This document shows, in pieces, positions 1 through 8,137 of a DNA stretch of 64,000 nt. Both the position numbers and the translations under genes were made by a program. The stretch is from Phycisphaerae bacterium (GTDB taxonomy: Bacteria; Planctomycetota; Phycisphaerae; Tepidisphaerales; Tepidisphaeraceae): assembly GCA_026004655.1 (NCBI GenBank), contig BPJO01000020.1:1-64000 (forward strand), given 5' to 3'. The notes beneath the pieces were generated by a model that had not been told where the DNA came from, did not search any database, and worked only from the letters and a program-made list of their open reading frames with translations. Every line of letters starts with the position of its first letter. Positions within the stretch are counted from its first letter, which is position 1.

Positions 1-154
1 GGTCGCCCCTGGGGAGCAAGAAGCTCAAGTGTGCCTTAAGGAGGGCGCTGATTTCAAAAAAAATGATCAAAAGCTGGTGCTTGCCGGGGAATGTACTTGG
101 TCTACACCGTGCCCTAAAAGGCGAATATCTCGATGAGGCCCGTAGCGGCTCGGA
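1..154 (+). other. left-edge sequence, possible tail of an unknown gene
   Basis: The second forward frame is open from base 2 to a TGA at 134-136 and reads as a hydrophilic peptide with three cysteines (VCLKEG, GECTWSTPC). It could be the 3' end of a gene that starts outside the window, but about 45 codons are too few to recognise a family and no promoter or ribosome site was found. The rest of the stretch up to the ars promoter holds nothing I can name. Confidence 0.15.
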
Positions 155-189
155 TTGACATTGTCTATCTGCTTGACTACACTTCGTCA
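155..189 (+). promoter_or_regulatory. ars operon promoter with candidate ArsR operator
   Basis: TTGACA at 155-160 and TACACT at 178-183 are separated by exactly 17 bases and lie 30 bases upstream of the arsR start, a good sigma-70-type promoter. An inverted repeat TGAC-N8-GTCA (174-177 and 186-189) straddles the -10 box, where ArsR-family repressors commonly bind. The promoter is read directly from sequence; assigning the repeat to ArsR is an inference. Confidence 0.6.
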
Positions 190-213
190 GTTGGCGAATT
201 AACGGAGTGACTT

Positions 214-579
214 GTGAAGCAGTTTCTCTCCATCACCAAAGCCTTGTCCGACGGGACGCGTGTGCGTGCCCTCTTGTCTCTGCGCGAGGGCGAGTTATGC
301 CTGTGCCAGATCATTGATTTGCTGGGGATGGCCCCCTCGACTGTCTCTAAGCACATGGACCTGCTGTATCAGGCCGGACTGGTGGAGCGGGAGAAAAAAG
401 GACGATGGCACTACTTTCGCCTGTCCGGTCGCGATGCTTCGCCTGTGGTCCGGAAAGCGTTGCGTTGGGTGTTGGATACCTTGGCTGATGAGCCCGTGGT
501 CAAGGCAGACGCCAAGCAGCTCTGTTGCGTTCTGAAAAAAGATCTGGAGGAGGTGAGCGCATGCTACCGCGGAAACTGA
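214..579 (+). CDS. arsR: ArsR/SmtB-family arsenite-responsive repressor
   Basis: This 121-residue protein is a typical winged-helix ArsR/SmtB repressor. It is expected to bind the operon promoter and release it when arsenite or another thiophilic metal binds. The recognition-helix region follows GELCLCQI, whose C29 and C31 match the metal-sensing ELCVCDL motif of the family; a second pair, C103-C104 near the C-terminus, could add ligands. The start is GTG at 214, preceded by GGAG seven bases upstream. It is the first gene of arsR-arsC-arsM-acr3 and overlaps arsC by 19 bases, which points to translational coupling. The promoter repeat over the -10 box is its likely operator. Family assignment is secure; the exact inducer is inferred from the neighbours. 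Confidence 0.93.
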   Translation: MKQFLSITKALSDGTRVRALLSLREGELCLCQIIDLLGMAPSTVSKHMDLLYQAGLVEREKKGRWHYFRLSGRDASPVVRKALRWVLDTLADEPVVKADAKQLCCVLKKDLEEVSACYRGN

Positions 580-1001
580 AGGTGCTGTTTCTCTGTACCG
601 GCAATTCCTGCCGCAGCCAGATGGCCGAGGGTTGGGCTCGTCATCTCAAGGGCGATGTGATCGAGGCCTATTCGGCTGGGATCAAGGCTCACGGACTGAA
701 CCCCGACGCGGTGAAGGTCATGGCCGAAGCCGGTGTCGATATTAGCAACCATACGTCCAAGACCACTGAGGCGGTGCGTGATGTGCCGTTTGATTACGTG
801 GTGACTGTCTGCGGTCATGCCAACGAAACCTGCCCGACTTGGCTGGGAAGTAAGACCAGTATTATTCATGTGGGTTTCGATGACCCCCCGGCGCTGGCCA
901 AGTCGGCTAAGACGCCGGAAGAGGCGTTGAACCACTATCGTCGAGTACGGGACGAAATTGAAGCGTTTGTGCAAACATTACCCGATTCACTGAAGCAATG
1001 A
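561..1001 (+). CDS. arsC: arsenate reductase, low-molecular-weight phosphatase type
   Basis: This enzyme reduces arsenate to arsenite in the cytoplasm, which feeds the methyltransferase and efflux pump encoded next. The N-terminus shows the P-loop CTGNSCRS (C12-X5-R18) of the LMW tyrosine-phosphatase fold, and FDDPP in the C-terminal half supplies the family's general-acid aspartate. At 146 residues it has normal length for the thioredoxin-coupled class. I chose ATG 561 because GGAGGAGG lies just upstream and the family motif begins ten residues later; an in-frame start at 525 would add a non-homologous leader. It overlaps the end of arsR. The cysteine relay to thioredoxin is family knowledge and was not tested residue by residue. 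Confidence 0.92.
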   Translation: MLPRKLKVLFLCTGNSCRSQMAEGWARHLKGDVIEAYSAGIKAHGLNPDAVKVMAEAGVDISNHTSKTTEAVRDVPFDYVVTVCGHANETCPTWLGSKTSIIHVGFDDPPALAKSAKTPEEALNHYRRVRDEIEAFVQTLPDSLKQ

Positions 1002-1023
1002 TGCTGATCAGATAGGAGTCAAT

Positions 1024-1902
1024 ATGAGTTGCTATGATAATTCCACCATTACGTGCTGTTCGTCGACATCTGACGTGCGCGAAAAGGTTCGCGACGGCTA
1101 TGCAAAGATTGCCCAGACGGGGCAACTCGCCACGGCGACGGCCCCCAAGGGTGGCGGCTGCTGTGGTGTGTCAACGCTGAGTATCGACGAACTGGTCCAA
1201 AGGATCGGTTACTCGGCTGAGCAGATCCGCGATCTGCCCGAAGGGGCCAACATGGGGCTTTCGTGCGGCAATCCCACCGTCATCGCCGACCTCCGGCCGG
1301 GTCAGATTGTCCTGGACCTGGGCTGCGGCGGCGGGTTCGACGTGTTTCTGGCCGGTCCGAAGGTTGGTGCCACAGGTCGGGTGATCGGGGTGGACATGAC
1401 TCCCGAGATGCTTACTAAGGCTCGACGAAATACCGACGTCTACCGAAAGAAAACCGGTCTAGACAATGTCGAGTTCCGACTGGGCGAGATCGAGCACCTT
1501 CCACTGGCGGATGCCAGCGTAGACGTGGTTATCTCTAACTGCGTCATCAACCTTTCACCGGATAAACCTCAGGTCTGGCGGGAGATTGCTCGAGTCCTCA
1601 GGCCGGGAGGCCGCGTCGTGGTGTCGGACATGGCGCTGTTGCGCCCGTTGCCGACTGAGGTCAGCCAGATGGTCGAGGCACTGGTGGGCTGCATAGCTGG
1701 CGCGGTGCTGCTGGACGACTACCGCCAGATGGTGATCGCTGCCGGTTTGGACGATGTATCTCTTCGACCCAAACCAGAGTACATCACGGTGCTGGTAGAG
1801 TTCAAAGACCCGCTTTACCGGCAGATCGCCGAAAAACTCCCCGCTGGCACGACTGTAGGAGATTTCGTCACCAGCGTGGATGTGACAGCGACCAAGCGGT
1901 GA
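1024..1902 (+). CDS. arsM: arsenite S-adenosylmethionine methyltransferase
   Basis: This cytoplasmic class I methyltransferase transfers methyl groups from SAM to As(III), giving methylated arsenicals that are volatile or exported. It carries the SAM-binding loop LDLGCGGG near residue 100 and the three conserved arsenic-binding cysteines of ArsM: C81 (GLSCGNP), C173 (SNCVINL) and C223 (VGCIAGA). A further CC pair at 46-47 sits in the N-terminal region. The 292-residue length is usual for the bacterial enzyme. AGGAG lies six bases before the ATG. It is third in the ars operon and is clearly different from the longer ArsM paralogue at 14711-15919. I am sure of the family; the number of methylations performed cannot be read from sequence. 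Confidence 0.93.
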   Translation: MSCYDNSTITCCSSTSDVREKVRDGYAKIAQTGQLATATAPKGGGCCGVSTLSIDELVQRIGYSAEQIRDLPEGANMGLSCGNPTVIADLRPGQIVLDLGCGGGFDVFLAGPKVGATGRVIGVDMTPEMLTKARRNTDVYRKKTGLDNVEFRLGEIEHLPLADASVDVVISNCVINLSPDKPQVWREIARVLRPGGRVVVSDMALLRPLPTEVSQMVEALVGCIAGAVLLDDYRQMVIAAGLDDVSLRPKPEYITVLVEFKDPLYRQIAEKLPAGTTVGDFVTSVDVTATKR

Positions 1903-1940
1903 TTGTTGTGGACATCGGTTGATCGACTTTGAGGTGAATC

Positions 1941-3065
1941 ATGGCAGGAATCGCCCGGAGACTCTCGTTTTTGGATCGCTATCTGACATTGTGGATCTTC
2001 CTGGCGATGATGTTTGGAATTGGGCTGAGCTATCTGGCGCCGGGTACCCAGTCTTTGATCCACCGTTTCGAGTTCGGTACGATCAACGTCCCCATTGCAA
2101 TCGGTCTGATCCTCATGATGTACCCGCCACTGGCCAAGGTGCGTTACGAAGAGCTGGGCGATGTGTTCTGTAACGTCAAGGTACTGGGTCTATCGCTGGT
2201 ACAGAACTGGGTCATCGGTCCGATTCTCATGTTCGGCTTGGCTGCCCTTTTCCTGCATAACAATCCGGAGTTCATGATCGGTCTGATCATGATCGGCTTG
2301 GCGCGGTGCATTGCGATGGTCATCGTGTGGAATGCCCTGGCCAGGGGCGACACGGAATACGCCGCCGGTCTGGTCGCGTTCAACAGCGTGTTTCAGGTGC
2401 TCTTCTACAGCGTGTATGCCTGGCTGTTCATCAAGGTCATCCCCTCGTCGATCGGACTGTCTTTGGGTGATGTGGACCTCTCGAGGATCACGATGGCCAG
2501 CATCGCTCAGAGCGTGTTGATCTACCTCGGCATTCCGTTTCTGGCAGGGATGATCACACGCTTTGCCTTGGTGAGATCCAAAGGCCGCGAGTGGTATGAG
2601 AATCGGTTCATCCCCAGGATCAGCCCGATCACTCTGGTGGCGCTGCTATTTACCATCGTGGCGATGTTCGTCATCCAGGGGGATAAGATTGTGCGTCAAC
2701 CGTGGAACGTGGTGCTGATTGCCATCCCACTGCTAATCTACTTTGTGGTGATGTTCCTGGTGAGCTTTTGGATGGGTAAAAAGGCCGGGGCCGACTATTC
2801 CAAGACCGCGACCGTCGCATTCACCGCCGCCAGCAACAATTTCGAGTTGGCCATCGCTGTGGCTGTTGCGGTCTTTGGCATCGATCATGGCGCGGCTTTT
2901 GCCACTGTCATCGGTCCTTTGGTAGAAGTGCCGGTGCTGATTGGGCTGGTGAATGTGTCGCTATGGCTGCAGCGGTGGTACTTCGCTGATAGCGGCGTTA
3001 CGCCTCTACCCATGGCTATTAAGAGCGGTTGCCCGACGATGCTCCACAGGGAAGAACGAACCTAA
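1941..3065 (+). CDS. acr3: ACR3-family arsenite efflux permease
   Basis: This 374-residue inner-membrane protein exports arsenite using the proton gradient and completes the reduce-methylate-export set. It is almost entirely hydrophobic, with about ten membrane segments, and contains the ACR3 signature GLARCIAMV whose C123 is the essential cysteine of the family, plus the conserved [17 protein letters not shown] segment near the C-terminus. ATG 1941 follows GAGGTG. It ends 27 bases from the converging 3' end of the minus-strand glycosyltransferase gene, and I see no clear terminator hairpin between them. The family is unmistakable and is distinct from ArsB of the E. coli type. Confidence 0.94.
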   Translation: MAGIARRLSFLDRYLTLWIFLAMMFGIGLSYLAPGTQSLIHRFEFGTINVPIAIGLILMMYPPLAKVRYEELGDVFCNVKVLGLSLVQNWVIGPILMFGLAALFLHNNPEFMIGLIMIGLARCIAMVIVWNALARGDTEYAAGLVAFNSVFQVLFYSVYAWLFIKVIPSSIGLSLGDVDLSRITMASIAQSVLIYLGIPFLAGMITRFALVRSKGREWYENRFIPRISPITLVALLFTIVAMFVIQGDKIVRQPWNVVLIAIPLLIYFVVMFLVSFWMGKKAGADYSKTATVAFTAASNNFELAIAVAVAVFGIDHGAAFATVIGPLVEVPVLIGLVNVSLWLQRWYFADSGVTPLPMAIKSGCPTMLHREERT

Positions 3066-3092
3066 ATGCTGTGTGTGGTCGCGTACAGTCAT

Positions 3093-6000
3093 TCAGCAGC
3101 GGAGGCCCTTTGCCCCCGTACCGTTAGGACTCTCAGAAAACCCGCTATGATTCGAACCACCAGTCAAGTGATACCGTAGGATCAGCCACTGGTGCCACAA
3201 CGTTGTGCGTATCCATCCGCGTGACTCCCAACGGCGTGCGGAGGTGGACACGCTTGCAGATGCCACATGGATCCGGCCACAGACCTTGACTCGCGAGAGC
3301 ATGACGTAGTCCTCCATGTACGGCAGATCGGGGAATCCGCCGCACTGCCGATAGGTGTGGCTCGTCATGAAGAGAGCCTGGTCCCCGTAGGGTCGCCCAA
3401 GAATGCGTGCACGGACAAAGACACCCCATTCGATCAGGCGCGGGGCCAGCCCTCGGGCATCGATGCTGAGGTTGAACGCACCCGCAGCGATGCCTGGTCG
3501 CCCGAGTGTCTGCTCCACGATGCTGGCGAACCCAAATGGCAAGATCGTGTCCGCATGGAGGAAGATCAGTCGATCGCCGCGAGCGTGACTTGCGCCGAGA
3601 TTGAGTTGCCGACCGCGCGACGGTTCGGAGTCTACGACTGTGACTCCGAAATGACGCGCGATCTCGCGGGTAAGATCAGTGCTCCGGGCATCAACGACGA
3701 TGATCTGAATGTCTCCCGCAGTCAGTGTAGAACAGATCGTGGCGGCCAGATGGTCCTGCTCGTTTCGCGTCGGGATAATGACCGAGATACGAGGCCGGGT
3801 ATCGTTCATGGCCAATCGGGCCGACGCCCATGAGACCAGATCCGCAGGGGTGTCCACATCCGACAACACTGGAAGCAAGATATGACGCAGACCGAGGCGA
3901 TGGCAGGCATTGAGGGTCTGGGCGAGGACTTCCGGCCCTCCCCACGCAATGTCTTCGAACAGTTCCGCGTGATCTGACTTGATCCCGATGAGGTAGTAGC
4001 CGCCATCCAATGCCGGGCCGATGACGACGTCGTGATCGTCCAGGGCTACGAACGCAAGGTCCAAGCGGTCGGCATCGAGCATCGGACAGTCCGTGCCAAT
4101 GAGGACGACTTTACCGGCTCCACTGTTGATCGCCTCGGCAGCTGCGGCGCGAAGGCGCTGCCCAAGATTGCCGGGACCTTGCTTACAATAAATCAGGTCA
4201 CGACCAAAAAGGGAGACCATTTCCCGTCGCGATGAACCGGTGAAACGCAGTTCCAGCACGACATTCCGGCGACTACGGAGTTGGCGGGATGCCTCAACGG
4301 TAATCCGAACGAGCTGTCGGTGCAGCAGAGCCGCACCCGTGGGGCCAAGCAATGGAATCAGCCGAGTCTTGGCTTGTCCGGGCTTGGGATAGCGACCGAA
4401 GATGATGAGACGATCCGTTCCTATGATCGAGTGATCAGACTGTCCACGAACCGCCTCGCGGAAGATGGTGCTGAGAATCTTGATGCCTGCGCCAATCACG
4501 CCTCGAATCGTACCAGAAATCTTCGACTTGCCGATGCGACACCGGTAACTGACGGGCATTTCGACAGCACGCAGGCCAAGTCGGGCGGCCCGTACCTGCA
4601 TCTGCACCGTCCAACCATAATCACGATCGTCCATACTCAGTCGCTGGAGTGAGGTGTAACGGATAGCACGGAACGGGCCGAGATCGGTATGTCGAACGCC
4701 ATAAAACAAGCGAATCAGCCAACAGGCCAACGCGTTTCCGAACCGTTGCTGCGGTGTCAGTGCGCCCTCTTCGCTGTGGCCAAGAACCCGTGATCCGATC
4801 ACCAGGTCTGCCTCTTCTCGCACGATAGGTGCGATCAGGCGGCTCATTTCCCGCGGGTGATCACTGAAGTCGCCATCCAGAAACACGACGATGTGAGGTC
4901 GATCCAGTATGGCCAGGCCTGCCAGGCAGGCAGCGCCGTAGCCTCGCTGGGGTTCATGCACGACCGTTGCTCCGAACCGTCGAGCGATAGCAGCGGTGCT
5001 ATCGGTTGATCCATTGTCGGCCACGACGATCTGGCTCACCCATTTGGGTATGGCGGCGAGAACGGAACCGATCGACTGCTCCTCGTTCAAGGCTGGAATG
5101 ACGACAGAGATCCGAATACCTGCCGGAGGCGTGTAGTCATCATCCGTCACAGCTAGTTCTGCCCGAGTCATTCGGACCGACAACCATCCCCAGGCTGCCC
5201 ATCCGATCAGCAGCCACACCGGTAGGTGCTCGATCCACATCACCCATGGATAGTCGTATTGCAAGTGGTACAGGGGAAGCAGGGGGGTGTAGAGCACCAG
5301 TGCCCGGGCCGGAGCCAGTACCAGGAACGGAAGTACCCATGTGTAGTACCACGGGAACTGCGTCGGGCTCAAGAGAAACAACCCACCAACGGCAATCATG
5401 CTCCACCACGCGACGGACGCGGCATCGGGCAGTCGACGTCGTGACAGAAACAGCATCCACAAGAGTACAAGCACGATCGTGGTGAGGCGGGCGAGCTGGT
5501 GAGGATCGGCCCACCACAGTAAGTCATATTCGTCGAGGGTTTGCGTCGTCCAGTGTAGCACCGCGAAGAAGCCGGCGTTGTTGATCCACTGATGAGCATA
5601 AGCGTTCACGCCCGATTCCGACTCCTGGCCCCAACTGGCTAGCAACGGCCAAGTCACGATACCGGCAATCACTACCAGCAAGATCACGCCTGTCAGCAAC
5701 TGCCGTCTGTCTTGCACACCATACCGCAGCAGGACCGGTGCGAGCACCACAGGCCAGAGCTTGGTGCCTATGGCCAAACCGAGTAGGACAATCCCAAAAT
5801 ATCGCCAGCGCCACACGATCGCTGCCATCGCCGCAACGGTAAACAAGACCGCAAGCCCATCCATATGGGCCGAAACATAGAACTCCTTCACGGCGATAGG
5901 GTTCCACCAGTAGAGTGCGAGCCAATGCAGCGGAAGTCGTAGGCTCTGCAGCAATGCCACCAGGATCGAGACCAAGACCAGTTCTGCGACTAGGAATATC

Positions 6001-6569
6001 CCCCTGAGCGATTCCGCGCTGAAGGGCTCGATCCAGTAAGCGACGGCAAAGGCCCACTGGGCCACAGGTGGATAGATCGTCGTCAGGTAAGAATGATTTA
6101 CGTTCACCAGTGTGGGTCGACCGGTCTCTGCTAGAGCAGAGAACGCGGGGTCTTGCGGCAAACGGTCGGTACGGTGCTCGAGCACATCGATTGGACGGAT
6201 GGTGTAAGGGTTGTACCCATTAGCGGTGACCGCGCCGTCCCACAGGTAGCGATAGAAGTCCGACTCGAATCGAGGTGGCTCAGAGAACGCCAGCAGACGT
6301 ATCAGCAGACCGGTCAGTAGAATCCAGGCGACCACCCCCGGTCCTGAAGCCGACCTCCTAAGCCAGGCCAGTGCGACGAGCAGTGCTACGCCTGCGGCCA
6401 TGTAGGCCGAAGTCAGAAACGCGGATCGTGTCGTTTCCGTAACCCCCTCCGTCCAAGCGCCGACCTTCACCACTGCGACATTCATGACGATCAGCACACC
6501 GCCAGAGAAAGCCCAAATGAGACTTTGCTTCGCAGGGGCATTTGCAATCAATACCAGTGGTCTTTTCAT
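3093..6569 (-). CDS. four-domain glycosyltransferase fusion of the arsenosugar type
   Basis: This protein of about 1158 residues joins four units. Residues 1-470 form a polytopic membrane glycosyltransferase of the GT87/ArnT-like kind, with an early acidic motif (FESDFYRYLWDG). Residues 480-720 are a GT2 domain (VVIPALNEE, ADNGSTDST, FLDGDFSDHP) resembling dolichyl-phosphate mannose synthases. Residues 725-920 are a DUF2064/TIGR04282 domain (FGRYPKPGQAKTRL, GTDCPML, GPALDGGYYLIG). Residues 930-1150 are a second GT2 domain of the TIGR04283 type (IIPTRNE, FLHADT). The last two are the transferases linked to arsenosugar biosynthesis. ATG 6569 forms an ATGA overlap with the upstream gene's stop; GTG 6578 is an alternative. 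It probably builds a sugar donor or glycosylates the arsenical at the membrane, but substrate and order of steps are inferred. Confidence 0.85.
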   Translation of the reverse strand: MKRPLVLIANAPAKQSLIWAFSGGVLIVMNVAVVKVGAWTEGVTETTRSAFLTSAYMAAGVALLVALAWLRRSASGPGVVAWILLTGLLIRLLAFSEPPRFESDFYRYLWDGAVTANGYNPYTIRPIDVLEHRTDRLPQDPAFSALAETGRPTLVNVNHSYLTTIYPPVAQWAFAVAYWIEPFSAESLRGIFLVAELVLVSILVALLQSLRLPLHWLALYWWNPIAVKEFYVSAHMDGLAVLFTVAAMAAIVWRWRYFGIVLLGLAIGTKLWPVVLAPVLLRYGVQDRRQLLTGVILLVVIAGIVTWPLLASWGQESESGVNAYAHQWINNAGFFAVLHWTTQTLDEYDLLWWADPHQLARLTTIVLVLLWMLFLSRRRLPDAASVAWWSMIAVGGLFLLSPTQFPWYYTWVLPFLVLAPARALVLYTPLLPLYHLQYDYPWVMWIEHLPVWLLIGWAAWGWLSVRMTRAELAVTDDDYTPPAGIRISVVIPALNEEQSIGSVLAAIPKWVSQIVVADNGSTDSTAAIARRFGATVVHEPQRGYGAACLAGLAILDRPHIVVFLDGDFSDHPREMSRLIAPIVREEADLVIGSRVLGHSEEGALTPQQRFGNALACWLIRLFYGVRHTDLGPFRAIRYTSLQRLSMDDRDYGWTVQMQVRAARLGLRAVEMPVSYRCRIGKSKISGTIRGVIGAGIKILSTIFREAVRGQSDHSIIGTDRLIIFGRYPKPGQAKTRLIPLLGPTGAALLHRQLVRITVEASRQLRSRRNVVLELRFTGSSRREMVSLFGRDLIYCKQGPGNLGQRLRAAAAEAINSGAGKVVLIGTDCPMLDADRLDLAFVALDDHDVVIGPALDGGYYLIGIKSDHAELFEDIAWGGPEVLAQTLNACHRLGLRHILLPVLSDVDTPADLVSWASARLAMNDTRPRISVIIPTRNEQDHLAATICSTLTAGDIQIIVVDARSTDLTREIARHFGVTVVDSEPSRGRQLNLGASHARGDRLIFLHADTILPFGFASIVEQTLGRPGIAAGAFNLSIDARGLAPRLIEWGVFVRARILGRPYGDQALFMTSHTYRQCGGFPDLPYMEDYVMLSRVKVCGRIHVASASVSTSARRWESRGWIRTTLWHQWLILRYHLTGGSNHSGFSESPNGTGAKGLRC

Positions 6570-8137
6570 CTTCGCCACCCGAGGAATCGGGTCACCAGAG
6601 ACTTCACCCGCGGGGTCAGCCGCGTACGACTGTAGGCATCGCCGGCACGCTTCATAATGTCGGCCTGTGTCGGATAGGGATGGATCGTCTTGCTCAACGT
6701 GCCCAGCCCCACGCCGGCTACCATGGCTAAGGTAATCTCCGAGATCATCTCGCCGGCATGCCTGGCGACGAGAGTGGCGCCGATGATCTTGTCTGTGCCT
6801 TTGCGCACATGAACCTTGAGCAAGCCATCGTCTTCGCCATCCAGGATGGCACGGTCCACGTCCTTGAGTTCGACGGTGAATGTCTGCACCGGTATGCCTG
6901 CAGCCTCGGCGTCACGCTCGTACATACCGACATGGGCGATCTCCGGATCGGTGTAGGTACACCAAGGAATGGTCAAGGTGCTGGCCTTGGCTCGTCCAAA
7001 GAACAGTGCATTCTGGATGACGATACGGGCTAGCGCGTCGGCGGTGTGGGTGAACTTGTACTTGGAGCAGATGTCTCCGGCGGCATAGATTCGCTTGTTG
7101 GTCGTACGAAGCCGATCATCGACGGTCACACCGGCCTGCTTGTCGTATTGAACACCGACTGTTTCCAGGTTCAGGTCCTCTACGTTTGGCGCGCGGCCCA
7201 CGCCGACCAGGATCGCGTCCACCACGATCTCATGACGTTGGCCGTCGCATTCGACAATGATGATTCGCTCGTCGCCCTGGCGATGGACCTCTGCCGCCTT
7301 GCCGCCACAGACGATCTTCACACCGTCGCGGACCAAGGCCGCTTCGACCCGACGGGCTGCGTCGTAATCCTCGCGGATCAGTATCTGCTTGTCGGCTTCG
7401 ATCAGCGTCACCTGCGATCCAAATCGGGCAAAGCTCTGAGCCATCTCGCAGCCGATGGGGCCGCCACCGATTACCGCCAGGCGTCGTGGCAATTGCGTGA
7501 GCGAGAACAGTGTCTCGTTGGTCAGGTAACCGGCTTCGGCTAACCCTTTGATCGGTGGAGCGACGGCGCGGGCACCGGTGGCGATGACCGCGCGGGCGAA
7601 CTGGAGTTGCTGTCCTTCCACCTCGACCGTGTCGGGACCATTGAACCGGGCTGCCCCCAGGAACACATCAACGCCTAGCTTCTTGAATCGATGCACCGAG
7701 TCATTGGGCGCGATCTCGGCGCGGATCCGCCGCATCCGCTCCATGACGGCCGGGAAGTCCACTTCCACCGGACCGACGATCTTTATACCAAAGGATGATC
7801 CGCGGCGGGCATCGAAAGCGGCGCGGGCGCAACGGATCAATGCCTTGGACGGGACACATCCGACATTCAGGCAATCGCCACCGGTCAGGTGCTTCTCGAT
7901 GAGGGCAACCTTCGCACCAAGCCCTGCAGCCCCGGCTGCAGTCACCAACCCGGCGGTACCGGCACCGATCACGATCAGGTTGTACCGTCCGTCGGGCTTG
8001 GGATTCACCCAGTCGCTCGGATGTGTTTGTTGCTGCAACCGGAGATTGTACTCGTCGAAGGGTATCAACGCAGGCACGAGTGGATCGTCGTCATCGGGAT
8101 ACGCAATGCCGCCGAAGCTGTCTGGGGAAAGGCTCAT
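6566..8137 (-). CDS. MerA-like FAD-dependent disulfide oxidoreductase
   Basis: This is a class I pyridine nucleotide-disulfide oxidoreductase of 523 residues. An FAD-binding GAGTAGL begins near residue 58, the redox-active pair is C89/C94 in CLNVGCVPSK, an NAD(P)H-binding GGGPIGCE follows, and the C-terminal dimerisation domain ends with HPYPTQADIM. It would be annotated as mercuric reductase by similarity, but it lacks the N-terminal HMA domain and ends without the paired cysteines that hand Hg(II) to the active site in true MerA, so mercury reduction is doubtful. A dihydrolipoamide-dehydrogenase-like thiol reductase serving arsenic chemistry is an alternative. ATG 8137 shares its A with the stop of the upstream gene and follows AAGGAG; TTG 8140 is the other option. 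Confidence 0.85.
   Translation of the reverse strand: MSLSPDSFGGIAYPDDDDPLVPALIPFDEYNLRLQQQTHPSDWVNPKPDGRYNLIVIGAGTAGLVTAAGAAGLGAKVALIEKHLTGGDCLNVGCVPSKALIRCARAAFDARRGSSFGIKIVGPVEVDFPAVMERMRRIRAEIAPNDSVHRFKKLGVDVFLGAARFNGPDTVEVEGQQLQFARAVIATGARAVAPPIKGLAEAGYLTNETLFSLTQLPRRLAVIGGGPIGCEMAQSFARFGSQVTLIEADKQILIREDYDAARRVEAALVRDGVKIVCGGKAAEVHRQGDERIIIVECDGQRHEIVVDAILVGVGRAPNVEDLNLETVGVQYDKQAGVTVDDRLRTTNKRIYAAGDICSKYKFTHTADALARIVIQNALFFGRAKASTLTIPWCTYTDPEIAHVGMYERDAEAAGIPVQTFTVELKDVDRAILDGEDDGLLKVHVRKGTDKIIGATLVARHAGEMISEITLAMVAGVGLGTLSKTIHPYPTQADIMKRAGDAYSRTRLTPRVKSLVTRFLGWRR

Noticed and set aside
3145..3429. Alternative minus-strand frame at the end of the glycosyltransferase fusion
   Set aside because: The main frame keeps the expected GT2 ending to its stop, so the other frame is a shadow.
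6566..8137. Calling the flavoprotein a mercuric reductase (merA)
   Set aside because: The C-terminal cysteine pair and HMA domain are absent, so the specific name is not supported.
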